64,000 nt of DNA from Hoyosella altamirensis (GCF_014191505.1 NZ_JACHWS010000001.1:744001-808000); one strand, 5' to 3'; positions 9,040 to 18,799 are shown, counted from the stretch's first letter. Translations and numbers: made by a program. Notes: generated by a model from the sequence alone, not told the origin.

Positions 9040-9939
9040 ATGGTGACTCAGCCAGGGAGCCGCGACCGGGTTCCGTCGCTTCTGCGTTCGCTGCTTTACG
9101 ACCATCTTGACCCTGGCTATGCGGCTGCTGCCCGCAAGCGAGTCGATGCGGGCACGCGTTCCCCACGCGCACGCAGGATTGCCGCGGTGTGGCTGGTCAG
9201 CGGTGCCCTGCTGGTCGGTATGTCGTTGGGCCTCGCGCGTGGTTTTGCGGAAGAGCGCGCGCCGGACGCTGACCAGGTGCGGGCGAGCCTGCAGGCAGAA
9301 ATCCGGTCGGCGCAGGCGAGGTCGCGCGAGCTTGCGCTTCAGCGCGACGCACTCGCCGCGGAAGCTGCCGCGGCGCGATCCCAGGCACTCGCTCTCGATG
9401 CTCCAGGGCAGGCGCTCCTGTCGACGCTGCACCGCGCGGAGAATGCCGCGGGCTCAGTACCTGTCAGTGGGCCCGGGCTCATGGTGATGATCACCGAGCC
9501 GCCGGGCCAGCGCGACCTCTCTGGCGCGTCCCGGCCGACAGGGCAGCGGAACACCATTCTCGACCGTGATCTGCAGATCGTCGTGAATGCTCTCTGGCAG
9601 GCAGGAGCGGAAGCGGTCGCAGTGGGTGATGTGCGTGTCGGTCCCGGAGTGGCGATCCGTCAGGCGGGCAGCGCCATCCTGGTTGACAACCGTGTCGCAG
9701 CCGATTCATCCGGAACGTACGTCATCTCTGCGGTCGGTGATCGGCGCGAGATGCAATCGAGGTTCATCGCAAGTGGCGCGTATATCCGGATGTCGGGGAT
9801 CAGCCAGCTTTACGGCGCGGCTTTCACCGTCCGGGAGGAATCCGAGATTACTTTGCCTGCAGCGCCGGTACGCGAAGTCCGGTCAGCCGTGCGATTGGGT
9901 ACCGAGGGCAGTGGTATCGAAGAAGAGGGGGAACCGTGA
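9040..9939 (+). CDS. DUF881 family membrane-anchored protein (Rv1823-like)
   Basis: DUF881 proteins occur in pairs around sbp in Gram-positive bacteria; their molecular role is unknown. This one has a cytoplasmic N-terminus, one membrane segment (AVWLVSGALLVGMSLGLA, about residues 49-66) and a short coiled coil (RASLQAEIRSAQARSREL). The extracytoplasmic DUF881 domain contains VSGPGLMVMITEP and LQIVVNALWQAGAEAVAVGD. ATG 9040 was chosen over the in-frame upstream extension because it gives a normal length of 299. Its stop overlaps the GTG of sbp. Confidence 0.88.
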   Translation: MVTQPGSRDRVPSLLRSLLYDHLDPGYAAAARKRVDAGTRSPRARRIAAVWLVSGALLVGMSLGLARGFAEERAPDADQVRASLQAEIRSAQARSRELALQRDALAAEAAAARSQALALDAPGQALLSTLHRAENAAGSVPVSGPGLMVMITEPPGQRDLSGASRPTGQRNTILDRDLQIVVNALWQAGAEAVAVGDVRVGPGVAIRQAGSAILVDNRVAADSSGTYVISAVGDRREMQSRFIASGAYIRMSGISQLYGAAFTVREESEITLPAAPVREVRSAVRLGTEGSGIEEEGEP

Positions 9940-10268
9940 TCGGTATTGTTGCCTTGCTCGCTGGAGTGGTGCTCGGCGTGTATTTGAGCCCCGACATTCC
10001 AGTGTATTTACAGCCGTATCTGCCGATCGCTGTGGTCGCGGCGCTTGATGCGCTTTTCGGTGGTTTGCGCGCATATTTCGAGGGTATTTTCGACTCGAAG
10101 GTGTTCGTCGTGTCGTTCATCTTCAATGTAACTGTCGCGTCGTTGCTCGTTTTCCTCGGCGATCTGCTCGGGGTGGGAACGCAGTTGTCCACGGCTGTGC
10201 TTGTGGTTCTCGGCATTCGTATCTTCGGCAACGCTGCAGCGATCAGGCGGGGGGTGTTTGGTGCCTGA
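9936..10268 (+). CDS. sbp: Small basic protein Sbp (DUF1290)
   Basis: A 110-residue membrane protein with three to four hydrophobic segments, matching Mtb Rv1824 and Bacillus Sbp, a gene found near division genes. The conserved pieces are YLPIAVVAALDALFGGLRA, FDSKVFVVSFIFNV and GIRIFGNAAAIRR. GTG 9936 overlaps the upstream stop (GTGA) and the end overlaps the downstream DUF881 gene by eight bases, so the three are tightly coupled and probably form one membrane complex. Confidence 0.92.
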   Translation: MIGIVALLAGVVLGVYLSPDIPVYLQPYLPIAVVAALDALFGGLRAYFEGIFDSKVFVVSFIFNVTVASLLVFLGDLLGVGTQLSTAVLVVLGIRIFGNAAAIRRGVFGA

Positions 10269-11004
10269 CAAACCGAAACGGGCCGACGCGCCGCAGCGCG
10301 GGGCACGCACCTTGATCTTCACCGTGCTTGTCGCGGCGCTGTGCGGTCTTCTCGGCCTCGCGATCGCGACTCAAGTCCGGACGACGACCTCTGACGATGT
10401 CCTGGGTGGGATGCGTTCGCCTGAACTGCTCTCTCTGCTCGAACAGCTGAACGCGCGGGAGGCGGCGATGCGGAATGAGATCGATACGCTTGAGGACACG
10501 CTAGCGGGGATTCTCGCGTCTGGAACTGACAATCAGGCGGCGATCGCTGAGGCACAGGCTCAGCTCGACGTCCTCGCGATTCAGATCGGATCTGTGGCGG
10601 CGCGGGGGCCCGGTGTGGTGCTCACGGTGCGTGATCCGAACCGTGCGATTGGCCCGGAGGTGCTGCTCGATCAGGTGCAGGAGCTTCGCGCTGCTGGCGC
10701 CGAGGCGATCCAGGTCGCAGGAAGTGGGGAGTCTTCGGGCGGGCCAGTCCGGATCGGTGTAGATTCCTGGTTCGGTGGAACCGGAGGTGCGATTGTCGCC
10801 GACGGCGAAACTCTTGCTGGGCCGTATGTGATTAGTGCTATTGGTGATCCGCCAACTTTGGAGGCTGCGCTGAACATTCCCGGCGGAGCGATTGATACCG
10901 TTGCCCGAAGTGGTGGACGCTTGACCATCCAGAAGTTTGACGAAGTAGAAGTGACCGCCTTGCGGGAATTGCGTGATCCTCAATACGCTCAGCCGGGTGG
11001 TTAG
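10261..11004 (+). CDS. DUF881 family membrane-anchored protein (Rv1825-like)
   Basis: Second DUF881 paralogue of the pair. One membrane segment near residues 15-36 (LIFTVLVAALCGLLGLAIA) is followed by a coiled-coil stretch (LLEQLNAREAAMRNEIDTL). The DUF881 domain has ARGPGVVLTVRDPN, LLDQVQELRAAGAEAIQVAG and GPYVISAIGDPPTLEAAL. GTG 10261 overlaps sbp; 247 residues. Function unknown; the conserved neighbourhood suggests an envelope or division role. Confidence 0.88.
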   Translation: MPDKPKRADAPQRGARTLIFTVLVAALCGLLGLAIATQVRTTTSDDVLGGMRSPELLSLLEQLNAREAAMRNEIDTLEDTLAGILASGTDNQAAIAEAQAQLDVLAIQIGSVAARGPGVVLTVRDPNRAIGPEVLLDQVQELRAAGAEAIQVAGSGESSGGPVRIGVDSWFGGTGGAIVADGETLAGPYVISAIGDPPTLEAALNIPGGAIDTVARSGGRLTIQKFDEVEVTALRELRDPQYAQPGG

Positions 11005-11077
11005 CTCTCCGCGACGAAACGCAGAGACACAATGAAGTCAATATCAACGTTGTGGTTGTGGACGGAAGGAAAACTCA

Positions 11078-11482
11078 GTGAGTGAGGCGGCTATCCCTGA
11101 CGATCTGCGCTATACCCGTGAACACGAATGGGTGCAGCGGACAGGGGACACCCGAGTGCGAATCGGGATCACTGACTACGCGCAGAAGCAGCTTGACGAC
11201 GTTGTTTTTGTCCAGTTGCCTAAGTCGGGCGCGGCGGTCACGGCTGGCGAGCCACTTGGCGAGGTTGAGTCGACGAAAAGCGTGTCGGACATATTCTCGC
11301 CGATCAGCGGTCGTGTCATCGCGGTGAACGACCAGCTCAGCAACCGCCCAGAGCTGGTAAATGCGTCGCCTTACCGCGAGGGATGGCTGGTTGAGCTGGA
11401 GGTGGCGGATAGCGCTCACCTCGAATCCGCTCTTGGCGAAACGCTCGACGCGGCCGGATACCGCGAGATCATCACGGACTAG
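11078..11482 (+). CDS. gcvH: Glycine cleavage system H protein
   Basis: Lipoyl carrier that shuttles the aminomethyl group between the P, T and L proteins of glycine cleavage. 134 residues; the lipoylated lysine is Lys67 in GEVESTKSVSD, and the N-terminal YTREHEWVQ is typical. GTG 11078 follows a GGAAGGA site (11064-11070). The P protein gene lies 3.2 kb downstream behind a glycine riboswitch; gcvT is not in the window. Confidence 0.97.
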   Translation: MSEAAIPDDLRYTREHEWVQRTGDTRVRIGITDYAQKQLDDVVFVQLPKSGAAVTAGEPLGEVESTKSVSDIFSPISGRVIAVNDQLSNRPELVNASPYREGWLVELEVADSAHLESALGETLDAAGYREIITD

Positions 11483-11715
11483 CCGTCAGCCCCAGTATTG
11501 TTGGTGTTGGGTTGCTGCCCGGAGCGGTGAAAGATCAGCCAAGAGACCCGACACGCTGTGCCTGAGAGGGTACGGTCGGTTGTAGCGTTGGCGGGTCACT
11601 GAATCGGGACATCAATACCGGCTTGGACGGGTCAGCTAACGGTCGGGGATAGATTGCGACTGTGGCTGCGGAAGCGACATCCGCTGCGACAGAGCAGATA
11701 GAAAGAGGAGATACG

Positions 11716-12198
11716 GTGAGCGAGAACCAGGACAATCCGGCGTTCGAAGGAGCGTCGGCGGAAACCACATCGGTGTTCCGCGCGGATTTTCTGCGCGAGC
11801 TCGATGCGGCGAGCCAGGCACCTGAGCCTCAGGTTTCGGGGATCGAAAGCCTGCCTGCAGGTTCCGCGCTGCTCGTCGTCAAGCGTGGGCCCAATGCTGG
11901 CTCGCGTTTCCTCCTAGACGAGGCTACGACGTCGGCCGGCCGTCATCCTGATAGCGACATTTTTCTTGATGATGTGACCGTGAGTCGCCGGCACGCCGAG
12001 TTCAGGCGTGAGAACGGCGCGTTCCAGGTCGTCGATGTCGGGAGTCTCAACGGCACGTACGTAAACCGTGAGCCGGTTGACTCAGCGGTGCTCGCCAATG
12101 GCGACGAGGTACAGATCGGCAAGTTCCGGCTCGTTTTCCTCGCGGGACCGAAGTCAGTTGGGAAGGACGAGCACGCGGCAGGTGCAGGTAGCCAGTGA
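11716..12198 (+). CDS. garA: FHA-domain metabolic regulator GarA
   Basis: In mycobacteria GarA binds and inhibits 2-oxoglutarate-decarboxylating and glutamate enzymes until PknB/PknG phosphorylate it, which makes it close on itself. Here the phosphorylation motif ETTSVFRADFLREL (Thr17/Thr18) is intact. The FHA domain covers about 50-140, with SAGRHPDSDIFLDD, VSRRHAEFR and GSLNGTYVN. I chose GTG 11716 (160 residues) because AGAGGAG lies five bases before it and the length matches Mtb Rv1827; GTG 11662 is an alternative. The stop overlaps the next GTG. Confidence 0.96.
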   Translation: MSENQDNPAFEGASAETTSVFRADFLRELDAASQAPEPQVSGIESLPAGSALLVVKRGPNAGSRFLLDEATTSAGRHPDSDIFLDDVTVSRRHAEFRRENGAFQVVDVGSLNGTYVNREPVDSAVLANGDEVQIGKFRLVFLAGPKSVGKDEHAAGAGSQ

Positions 12199-12914
12199 CA
12201 GCAGCAGGGCACCCGCTTTCGGGGGGGAGCATGTCGATCGGGTCTGTACTCGATCAGCTTCGCCCCGATTTCCCTGATGTGACGATCTCAAAGATCCGTT
12301 TTCTCGAAGCTGAGGGCTTGATCAGTCCGCAGCGGACACCGTCGGGGTATCGCCGGTTCTCGTCAGCTGACTGCGATCGGTTGCGGTTCGTGCTGACGGC
12401 ACAGCGTGATCACTACTTGCCTCTGAAGGTTATTCGTGAACAGTTAGATGCCATCGACCATGGCTCAACGCACGAGGGCCCCGTCGTCAAGCTGCCGAGG
12501 ACCTTCGCATCGACAAGCGATGCATTCGCGAACGACAACTCGACGGGGCGGATAAGCCGGGAAGTTCTATGTGAGCGCAGCGGAGTCGACGATCAGTTCG
12601 TCGGTGATCTCGTCTCCGCAGGCTTTGTGGTTCCCGGCAATGCGGGGTACTTCGACGCTGACGCGGTGCTGCTCGTGAAGACCGCATGGGCACTGTCGGA
12701 GTTCGGTTTGGATATCCGGCACCTTCGGTCACTTCGCATGGCAGCCGACCGCCAGGCGGCGCTGCTGGCGCAGATTGCGGGGCCTGTCGCCAAAGGAAGG
12801 GAAGCCGGCGCTCGTGACCGTGCCGAGGAACTCGTCCGTGAGCTCGGTTCCCTCATCGTTACAGCGCATGGTGCGTTGCTGAAAGCCTCGGTACGTGAAG
12901 AGCTCAAAACATAG
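12195..12914 (+). CDS. ftsR: MerR-family regulator FtsR (Rv1828-like)
   Basis: MerR-type DNA-binding protein; the corynebacterial homologue FtsR activates ftsZ. The N-terminal winged helix reads SIGSVLDQLRPDFPDVTISK then RFLEAEGLISPQRTPSGYRRF. The C-terminal half has the second, degenerate helical domain found in this family. GTG 12195 overlaps the garA stop. ATG 12231, preceded by a G-rich tract, is an alternative start. No metal-binding cysteine pair, so the effector is unknown. Confidence 0.9.
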   Translation: MTAAGHPLSGGSMSIGSVLDQLRPDFPDVTISKIRFLEAEGLISPQRTPSGYRRFSSADCDRLRFVLTAQRDHYLPLKVIREQLDAIDHGSTHEGPVVKLPRTFASTSDAFANDNSTGRISREVLCERSGVDDQFVGDLVSAGFVVPGNAGYFDADAVLLVKTAWALSEFGLDIRHLRSLRMAADRQAALLAQIAGPVAKGREAGARDRAEELVRELGSLIVTAHGALLKASVREELKT

Positions 12915-13047
12915 GCTGGCTGTCGCCGGCCGGTTTGTGGGACGTGCAGAGATCGATATGTCAGACAAGCGGTGTTCTCAGTGATTCCCATAGACTGGAA
13001 GTGCACACTCCGTTCCTTTCAGCGGTCGCAGTCGAGAGGCGGTCACC

Positions 13048-13521
13048 ATGGGTGAGGTTCGTGTGGTCGGGATACGTGTGGAACAACCGCAGAACCAGCC
13101 AGTACTCCTTCTCCGGGAGGTTGATGGCGACCGCTACCTGCCGATCTGGATTGGCCAGGCAGAGGCCACCTCAATCGCACTGGAGCAGCAAGGGGTCGTG
13201 CCCGCCCGTCCACTCACGCATGACCTGTTCCGCGATGTACTTGCTGCGCTAGGGCACGCGCTGAAGGAAGTCCGGATCGTGGATCTGCAAGAAGGCACGT
13301 TCTACGCCGAGATGCTCTTCGACGGCGAGATTCGCGTTTCCGCCCGTCCTTCTGATTCTGTTGCGATCGCTTTGCGTATTGGTGTGCCTATTTACGCTGA
13401 AGAATCCGTCCTGGAGGAGGCCGGGCTCGTCATTCCCGATGAGAGGGAAGATGAAGTCGAGAAGTTCAAAGAGTTCCTCGACTCGGTTTCGCCGGACGAT
13501 TTCAAGTCCACGGAGGGCTGA
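13048..13521 (+). CDS. Bifunctional nuclease family protein (Rv1829-like)
   Basis: 157-residue BFN/DUF151 protein. Typical motifs are VVGIRVEQPQNQPVLLLRE, LPIWIGQAEATSIAL, RPLTHDLF and SARPSDSVAIALR. Plant members have DNase/RNase activity; the role in actinobacteria is not settled. ATG 13048 gives the family length. A TAGACT -10-like hexamer at 12991 suggests its own promoter after ftsR. Confidence 0.92.
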   Translation: MGEVRVVGIRVEQPQNQPVLLLREVDGDRYLPIWIGQAEATSIALEQQGVVPARPLTHDLFRDVLAALGHALKEVRIVDLQEGTFYAEMLFDGEIRVSARPSDSVAIALRIGVPIYAEESVLEEAGLVIPDEREDEVEKFKEFLDSVSPDDFKSTEG

Positions 13522-13783
13522 CTTCCCGTCGTTGTGCACCAATTCGTCACGAAACAATCTCAACCTTGGATCGAGAGTTATAAATTTCGGAGTGTTGTGT
13601 GACGAAATTGTGGGCGGACTCATAGCGTTCGGATTGGCGAGGCGCGAACGTGGGCCGCGCCTCAGGGCGGTATCCTGAACAGGACCACCCTGATGGAGCC
13701 CAAACGGGTTTCACGGTTTCCGTTTCTTGGTCGCTGCGAACAGTGGCGATCTGTGGTGCGGAACGGGCGAAAGGGAGATTTCC
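13522..13783. other. 262-base gap between bfn and merR
   Basis: No gene with a ribosome-binding site or recognisable product is visible here. AGGGAG at 13772-13777 is the ribosome-binding site of the following MerR gene. A TATCCT hexamer near 13671 could be a -10 element. I see no strong hairpin. Confidence 0.5.
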
Positions 13784-14401
13784 GTGGCCGAAGAACAGCA
13801 GGGGCAGGGGAGCAGCGACGCTTCCTCAGCAGGCGGTCCCGTGGCGGTTGATGTGTCGCCGGGCGTCGTCCAGCCGGGCCTTTTCCCGGACGATTCCGTA
13901 CCTGACGACCTCGAAGGCTATCGAGTGCCTATCGCATGTCAGGTGGCTGGTATCACCTACCGTCAGCTCGACTACTGGGCGCGCACCGGGCTGGTGCAGC
14001 CGACGATAAGGAATGCGGCCGGTTCGGGCAGTCAGCGGCTGTACTCATTCAAGGACATTCTTGTTCTGAAGATTGTGAAACGACTTCTCGATACGGGGAT
14101 TTCGCTGCAGAACATCCGGGTAGCGGTGGAACATCTCCGCAAGCGTGGAGTGGAGGATCTTGCGAATATCACCCTCTTCTCCGACGGGGCAACGGTTTAC
14201 GAGTGCACGTCACCCGAGGAAGTCGTTGATTTACTGCAGGGCGGGCAAGGTGTATTCGGCATCGCGGTGAGTGGCGCAATGCGTGAACTCACCGGCAAGA
14301 TTGCGGAGTTCCCGGCGGAACGCGCCGATGAGGCCGAGGCGTTGCCGTTGCACGACGAACTTGCCACACGGCGCCGTAACCGGACCCGGAAGATCGGCTA
14401 G
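13784..14401 (+). CDS. MerR-family regulator (Rv1830-like)
   Basis: Second MerR protein of the block. After an acidic, Gly/Ser-rich leader of about 45 residues comes the winged-helix reading YRVPIACQVAGITYRQLDYW then ARTGLVQPTIRNAAGSGSQR, followed by a recognition/linker helix KDILVLKIVKRLLDTGISL. GTG 13784 was chosen for the AGGGAG site six bases upstream (205 residues). It has no cysteine-based sensor site. The mycobacterial orthologue is linked to cell growth and division; the target promoters here are unknown. Confidence 0.9.
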   Translation: MAEEQQGQGSSDASSAGGPVAVDVSPGVVQPGLFPDDSVPDDLEGYRVPIACQVAGITYRQLDYWARTGLVQPTIRNAAGSGSQRLYSFKDILVLKIVKRLLDTGISLQNIRVAVEHLRKRGVEDLANITLFSDGATVYECTSPEEVVDLLQGGQGVFGIAVSGAMRELTGKIAEFPAERADEAEALPLHDELATRRRNRTRKIG

Positions 14402-14454
14402 TACTGCTTGCTCCAGTTCGCACGGCAGCCGGGAGCGGGCTAGACTCGTGATGC

Positions 14455-14672
14455 GCCGATGCCGTGCGGGAGAGTCCCATCCTCAAGTGATGGGCGCCGA
14501 AGGAGCAACACCTCTCCGACAATCTCTCAGGCACAAGGACCGTACGTGCTGCGGCGCCTCTGGAAAGTGGTGGTGAGCCACCCGCCCACGGGGAAAAGCC
14601 CAGCGAGACATCCAGTCGTCGCCGCCGAATCTCTCAGGCGCCCATTGTGGCAGCGACAGAGGGGGAGGACCG
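14455..14672 (+). promoter_or_regulatory. Tandem glycine riboswitch upstream of gcvB
   Basis: Two aptamers in series. The first (about 14463-14543) has GCGGGAGAG, GCCGAAGGAGCAA and AATCTCTCAGGCACAAGGAC. The second (about 14557-14667) starts CTCTGGAAAG, carries AATCTCTCAGGCGC (14628-14641) and closes with GACAGAGGGGG. These are the conserved elements of glycine aptamers. A TAGACT -10 hexamer (14441-14446) sits just upstream. gcvB starts 57 bases after it, so glycine should turn on its own breakdown enzyme. The second aptamer has a long, unusual internal arm. Confidence 0.95.
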
Positions 14673-14728
14673 AAAGCGGATGCGCGCTTCATATATGAGC
14701 GTCCACCGCCCGGCCTGAGGGGTGCTCC

Positions 14729-17569
14729 ATGATCGACTCCACTGATCGAGGTTTCGCTGACCGCCACATCGGCATCGACGATGAGGCGCTGAACCACATC
14801 CTGCATGTCATCGGTGTTTCTTCCCTCGACGAACTCGCCGCGCGCGCAGTGCCCGAGGCCATCCTCGACTCGGCTGTAGATGCCAATGGCGAGATGTTTC
14901 GCGGTGCAAGCGAATACGAGGTACATAGCGAACTCCGCGCGCTGGCCGCGCAGAACACGCTCACGACGTCGATGATCGGCCTTGGTTACTACAGCACACT
15001 CACGCCGCCGGTGCTGGTGCGTAATATCCTGGAGAATCCTGCCTGGTACACCGCTTACACGCCCTACCAGCCTGAAATCAGCCAGGGGCGTCTCGAGGCT
15101 CTGCTGAACTTCCAGACCATGGTCGCTGACCTCACTGGGATGGACATTGCCAACGCGTCCCTTCTCGATGAAGCGACCGCAGCAGCCGAAGCGATGACCA
15201 TGTTGCGCCGGGCATCGAAGTCAAAATCTCCGCGGTTCGTTGTGGACAGTGATGTGTTCCCGCAGACAATGGCCATCCTGCATACACGTGCTGAGCCGCT
15301 CGGTATCGACGTGCTCACCCATGACCTGTCCGGCGGGCTTCCTGAAGGCGACTTCTACGGCGTCCTGGTACAGCAGCCCAGTGCGAGTGGACGAATCGCG
15401 GACTGGACCGGTTTGTTTACCGAAGCACATGACCGCGGTGCGCTGGTCGCGGCTGGAGCTGATCTGCTCGCCGCGACACTGGTTACCCCTCCTGGCGAGA
15501 TGGGGGCCGACGTGGTTTTCGGTACCTCCCAGCGTTTCGGTGTACCCATGGGTTTCGGGGGACCCCATGCCGGTTTCCTCGCCGCCCGTGCAGCTTTCGC
15601 GCGCCAGCTTCCTGGCCGGCTAGTCGGGGTGTCCAAGGACGCGGATGGCAAAATCGCCTACCGGCTCGCGCTGCAAACCCGTGAACAGCACATTCGTCGT
15701 GAAAGAGCCACATCTAACATTTGCACCGCTCAGGTTCTGCTCGCTGTGATGGCCGCGATGTACGCGTCGTACCATGGCCCGGACGGTCTGAAGCGGATCG
15801 CATCTCGGGTTGCCGGGTACGCGCAGGCGCTGGCTACGGAGCTAGGCAATGCTGGGATAGACGTGGTCCACGACGCGTTCTTCGACACTGTTCTTGTTCG
15901 CGTACCGGGCCGTGCGCACGAGATCTGGGAGAATGCCCGGTCCCGGGGCCTCACACTGTGGGTGGCCGACGCCGACCATGTCAGCATCGCGTGTGATGAA
16001 GCGACCACCACCGACCACATTGCCGGTGTACTCGCTGCCTTCGGCGTGCCGGCGCCTGCGGGGCGCGGCAGGCCGCGTTCTGCGATCCCGGGCGAATTGC
16101 AGCGCACCAGCAGCTATCTCAGCCATCCCGCGTTTCACCGCTACCGCACGGAAACCGCGATGCTCCGTTACCTGCGCGCACTAGCAGATAAAGACATCGC
16201 GCTTGACCGCAGCATGATTCCGCTGGGTTCCTGCACGATGAAGCTCAACGCCACCGCCGAGATGGAGCCGATCACCTGGCCTGAGTTCTCTGGCCTGCAC
16301 CCCTTCGCGCCGAACGACGATTCCGTCGGAAGCCGAAAGCTGATCAGCGACCTCGAACAGTGGCTCGCCGACATGACAGGTTACGACCGCGTCAGCTTGC
16401 AGCCCAACGCGGGGAGCCAGGGAGAACTCGCAGGCCTCCTCGCCATTCGCGGCTATCACCGCAGCCGCGGCGATCTCCAGCGGGACGTCTGCCTCATCCC
16501 GTCGAGCGCGCACGGCACGAACGCGGCCTCTGCCGTGATGGCCGGTATGCGGGTTGTCGTCGTGAAATGCCGCGACAACGGGGACGTCGACCTTGACGAT
16601 TTGCGCGCCAAGGTCAGTGAGCATGCTGAGCGGCTCGCGGCCATCATGATCACGTACCCGTCGACGCACGGTGTGTACGAACACGACATTGTCGAACTCT
16701 GCGATGCGGTGCACGAGGCAGGAGGCCAGGTTTACGTCGACGGCGCAAACCTCAACGCGCTTGTCGGTGTCGCTCGTCCCGGCAGCTTCGGGGGCGACGT
16801 CAGTCACCTCAACTTGCACAAAACCTTCTGCATCCCGCACGGCGGTGGGGGACCAGGTGTGGGCCCGGTGGCGGTGCGCGCGCACCTCGCGGAATTTCTC
16901 CCCGGGCATCCCCTCGCACCTGAACTCGGGGATGGCCCGGTGATTTCCGCTGCCCCGTATGGCTCTGCCTCAATCCTGCCGATTACGTGGGCGTACATCA
17001 GGATGATGGGGACGCAGGGGCTGCGCCGGGCGACACTGACGGCGATCGCCTCGGCGAACTACCTCGCTCGACGACTCGACGAATACTTCCCGGTCCTCTA
17101 CACCGGCGAGAACGGCATGGTCGCACACGAATGCATCGTCGACGTCCGTCAGCTCACCAAGACGACCGGCGTGACAATTGACGACGTGGCGAAGCGTCTC
17201 GCTGACTACGGCTTCCACGCGCCCACGATGAGCTTTCCCGTGCCGGGCACGCTGATGGTGGAACCCACGGAAAGTGAAAGCATCGAGGAACTGGATGCGT
17301 TCTGTGCCGCGATGATCGCGATCCGCAGGGAAATCGATCGTGTGGGTGCTGGTGAGTGGCCAGTGGAGGACAATCCGCTGCGCGGCGCTCCGCACACCGC
17401 CGAATGCCTGGTCGGTGACTGGCCGCATCCGTATTCGCGCGAGATCGCCGTCTACCCGGCCGGTATCGGCGCTCGGCACAAAGTGTGGCCTGCGGTGCGG
17501 CGCATCGACGGTGCGTACGGTGACCGGAACCTCGTCTGCTCATGCCCGCCACTCGAGGCCTACAGCTGA
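14729..17569 (+). CDS. gcvP: Glycine dehydrogenase (decarboxylating), P protein
   Basis: PLP enzyme that decarboxylates glycine and passes the aminomethyl group to lipoylated GcvH. 946 residues, the fused (alpha plus beta) form called gcvB in mycobacteria. The N-terminus has DRHIGID; the N-half has [20 protein letters not shown]. The C-half carries the PLP lysine, Lys698, in [18 protein letters not shown]. Start ATG 14729 lies downstream of the riboswitch. It ends 16 bases from the convergent phosphoesterase gene. Confidence 0.97.
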   Translation: MIDSTDRGFADRHIGIDDEALNHILHVIGVSSLDELAARAVPEAILDSAVDANGEMFRGASEYEVHSELRALAAQNTLTTSMIGLGYYSTLTPPVLVRNILENPAWYTAYTPYQPEISQGRLEALLNFQTMVADLTGMDIANASLLDEATAAAEAMTMLRRASKSKSPRFVVDSDVFPQTMAILHTRAEPLGIDVLTHDLSGGLPEGDFYGVLVQQPSASGRIADWTGLFTEAHDRGALVAAGADLLAATLVTPPGEMGADVVFGTSQRFGVPMGFGGPHAGFLAARAAFARQLPGRLVGVSKDADGKIAYRLALQTREQHIRRERATSNICTAQVLLAVMAAMYASYHGPDGLKRIASRVAGYAQALATELGNAGIDVVHDAFFDTVLVRVPGRAHEIWENARSRGLTLWVADADHVSIACDEATTTDHIAGVLAAFGVPAPAGRGRPRSAIPGELQRTSSYLSHPAFHRYRTETAMLRYLRALADKDIALDRSMIPLGSCTMKLNATAEMEPITWPEFSGLHPFAPNDDSVGSRKLISDLEQWLADMTGYDRVSLQPNAGSQGELAGLLAIRGYHRSRGDLQRDVCLIPSSAHGTNAASAVMAGMRVVVVKCRDNGDVDLDDLRAKVSEHAERLAAIMITYPSTHGVYEHDIVELCDAVHEAGGQVYVDGANLNALVGVARPGSFGGDVSHLNLHKTFCIPHGGGGPGVGPVAVRAHLAEFLPGHPLAPELGDGPVISAAPYGSASILPITWAYIRMMGTQGLRRATLTAIASANYLARRLDEYFPVLYTGENGMVAHECIVDVRQLTKTTGVTIDDVAKRLADYGFHAPTMSFPVPGTLMVEPTESESIEELDAFCAAMIAIRREIDRVGAGEWPVEDNPLRGAPHTAECLVGDWPHPYSREIAVYPAGIGARHKVWPAVRRIDGAYGDRNLVCSCPPLEAYS

Positions 17570-17579
17570 GCTGGCCTCG
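17554..17579. terminator. Possible hairpin between convergent genes
   Basis: CGAGGCC (17554-17560) pairs with GGCCTCG (17573-17579), spanning the gcvB stop. Only seven base pairs and no T-tract, so this is a weak candidate for a shared terminator. Confidence 0.35.
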
Positions 17580-17585
17580 CCGGTC

Positions 17586-18734
17586 TCAGGGCGCCGACCG
17601 CAACTCCAGTATCGGAATTTCTGGTGGGGCACCCACACGCACCGGAGGTCCCCACGCTCCCGCCCCGCTGGTTGTGTAAAGCGTGGTCGCCCCGACCCGG
17701 TCTAGGCCCACGAGTGCGGTGTCGTGCACAGCCTGGACGGCGTAGTGAAACGGCCAGATCTGGCCGCCATGCGTATGCCCGGAAATCTGGAAGTCGACTC
17801 CGCGTTCGGCGGCTTCGCCAGAGTGCAGGGGCTGGTGTGCCAGCAGCATCACGAAACCAGTGGGATCGCGACCCTCGAGAGCCGCCGCCATGTCCGCCGG
17901 GTCCGGCTCGGGAGCGTCGTAGTCGTGCACCCCGGCGATGTCGATTTCCTCGTCACCAAGCGAAATCGTCGCATGCTCGTTGCGCAGGACGGTGATTCCC
18001 AGGGATTCCCAGTAGTCCAGCCAGGCGTTGACGTCGTCCGAGTAGTACTCGTGGTTGCCGCTGACCGCGAAGATGCCGAGCGGGGCCTCGAGTTCGGCTA
18101 GCGAAGCAATATCGGCACCTACTTTGTCGACCGTCCCGTCGATGAGGTCACCGGTCATGACAATGAGGTCGGGGTCCTGTTCGTTGATCAGATCGACGAC
18201 TTTCTGCGTGAACCCTGCACCGAGCGAAGGTCCAACGTGAAGGTCAGCGACGACAGCGACGCGGATGCCATCGAACTCGGCGGGCAGCCCTTCGAGGTCG
18301 ACGACAGTTGTTGTGACACGAGGATTCAGAGCAGCGACAGCACCATAGGTGGTGGCCGCGACCGCTCCTACGACCATCACTATCCCCGTCACCCGCACGA
18401 AGTTGCGCCGCCGGACGTCGCCCGGGCGGGCAGCCCGAATCCGAATGATGCGGCCGGTGAGCAGCATGACACCGATGAGAACTGTTCCGAGCACGAGATA
18501 GAAGACGACGGCAAGCCATGTCATGCCGATGTAGCCGAGCGGGCGCGCCCAGGACGTCGCGAAGTATGTGCCGCTGCCGAAACCAATTACTGCGAGAAGC
18601 CAGCCCGTCGTCAGGACGACCCCAGCCAGCAGGGCGCCGCGCGGGCCAGTCTCACTCGCCCGCACCAGCCGCCGGTAAAGCCAGAAGTGCACAAGACCGA
18701 GGAACACGCCAACCACACTGATGAAAATCAGCAC
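17586..18734 (-). CDS. Membrane-anchored metallophosphoesterase, YkuE-like
   Basis: Calcineurin-like phosphoesterase of 382 residues. The first about 150 residues contain four hydrophobic segments. The catalytic domain then shows the five metal-binding blocks: VVADLHVG, VMTGDLIDG, SGNHEY, LAHQP and SGHTHGGQ. The binuclear metal site looks complete. The substrate is unknown; relatives act on phospholipid-derived or nucleotide phosphates at the membrane. ATG 18734 is the first start in frame with a hydrophobic N-terminus. It stands alone, convergent with gcvB. Confidence 0.88.
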   Translation of the reverse strand: MLIFISVVGVFLGLVHFWLYRRLVRASETGPRGALLAGVVLTTGWLLAVIGFGSGTYFATSWARPLGYIGMTWLAVVFYLVLGTVLIGVMLLTGRIIRIRAARPGDVRRRNFVRVTGIVMVVGAVAATTYGAVAALNPRVTTTVVDLEGLPAEFDGIRVAVVADLHVGPSLGAGFTQKVVDLINEQDPDLIVMTGDLIDGTVDKVGADIASLAELEAPLGIFAVSGNHEYYSDDVNAWLDYWESLGITVLRNEHATISLGDEEIDIAGVHDYDAPEPDPADMAAALEGRDPTGFVMLLAHQPLHSGEAAERGVDFQISGHTHGGQIWPFHYAVQAVHDTALVGLDRVGATTLYTTSGAGAWGPPVRVGAPPEIPILELRSAP

Positions 18735-18763
18735 AGCACACTCCTAAGTAAAGCGGTCGACGC

Positions 18764-18799
18764 GAAAGGGTGGGCGCGGAGGACCGCACCCACCCTTTC
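18764..18799 (-). terminator. Terminator downstream of glcB
   Basis: A 16-base-pair hairpin with one mismatch and a four-base loop (arms 18764-18779 and 18784-18799) lies 40 bases past the glcB stop. It has a very strong GC stem closed by AAAGGG/CCCTTT. Confidence 0.75.

Noticed and set aside
11535-11600. CCTGAGAGGG motif between gcvH and garA, resembling a riboswitch core read on the opposite strand
   Set aside because: It is the complement of the glycine-aptamer CTCTCAGG, but none of the other conserved pieces or stems accompany it on either strand.
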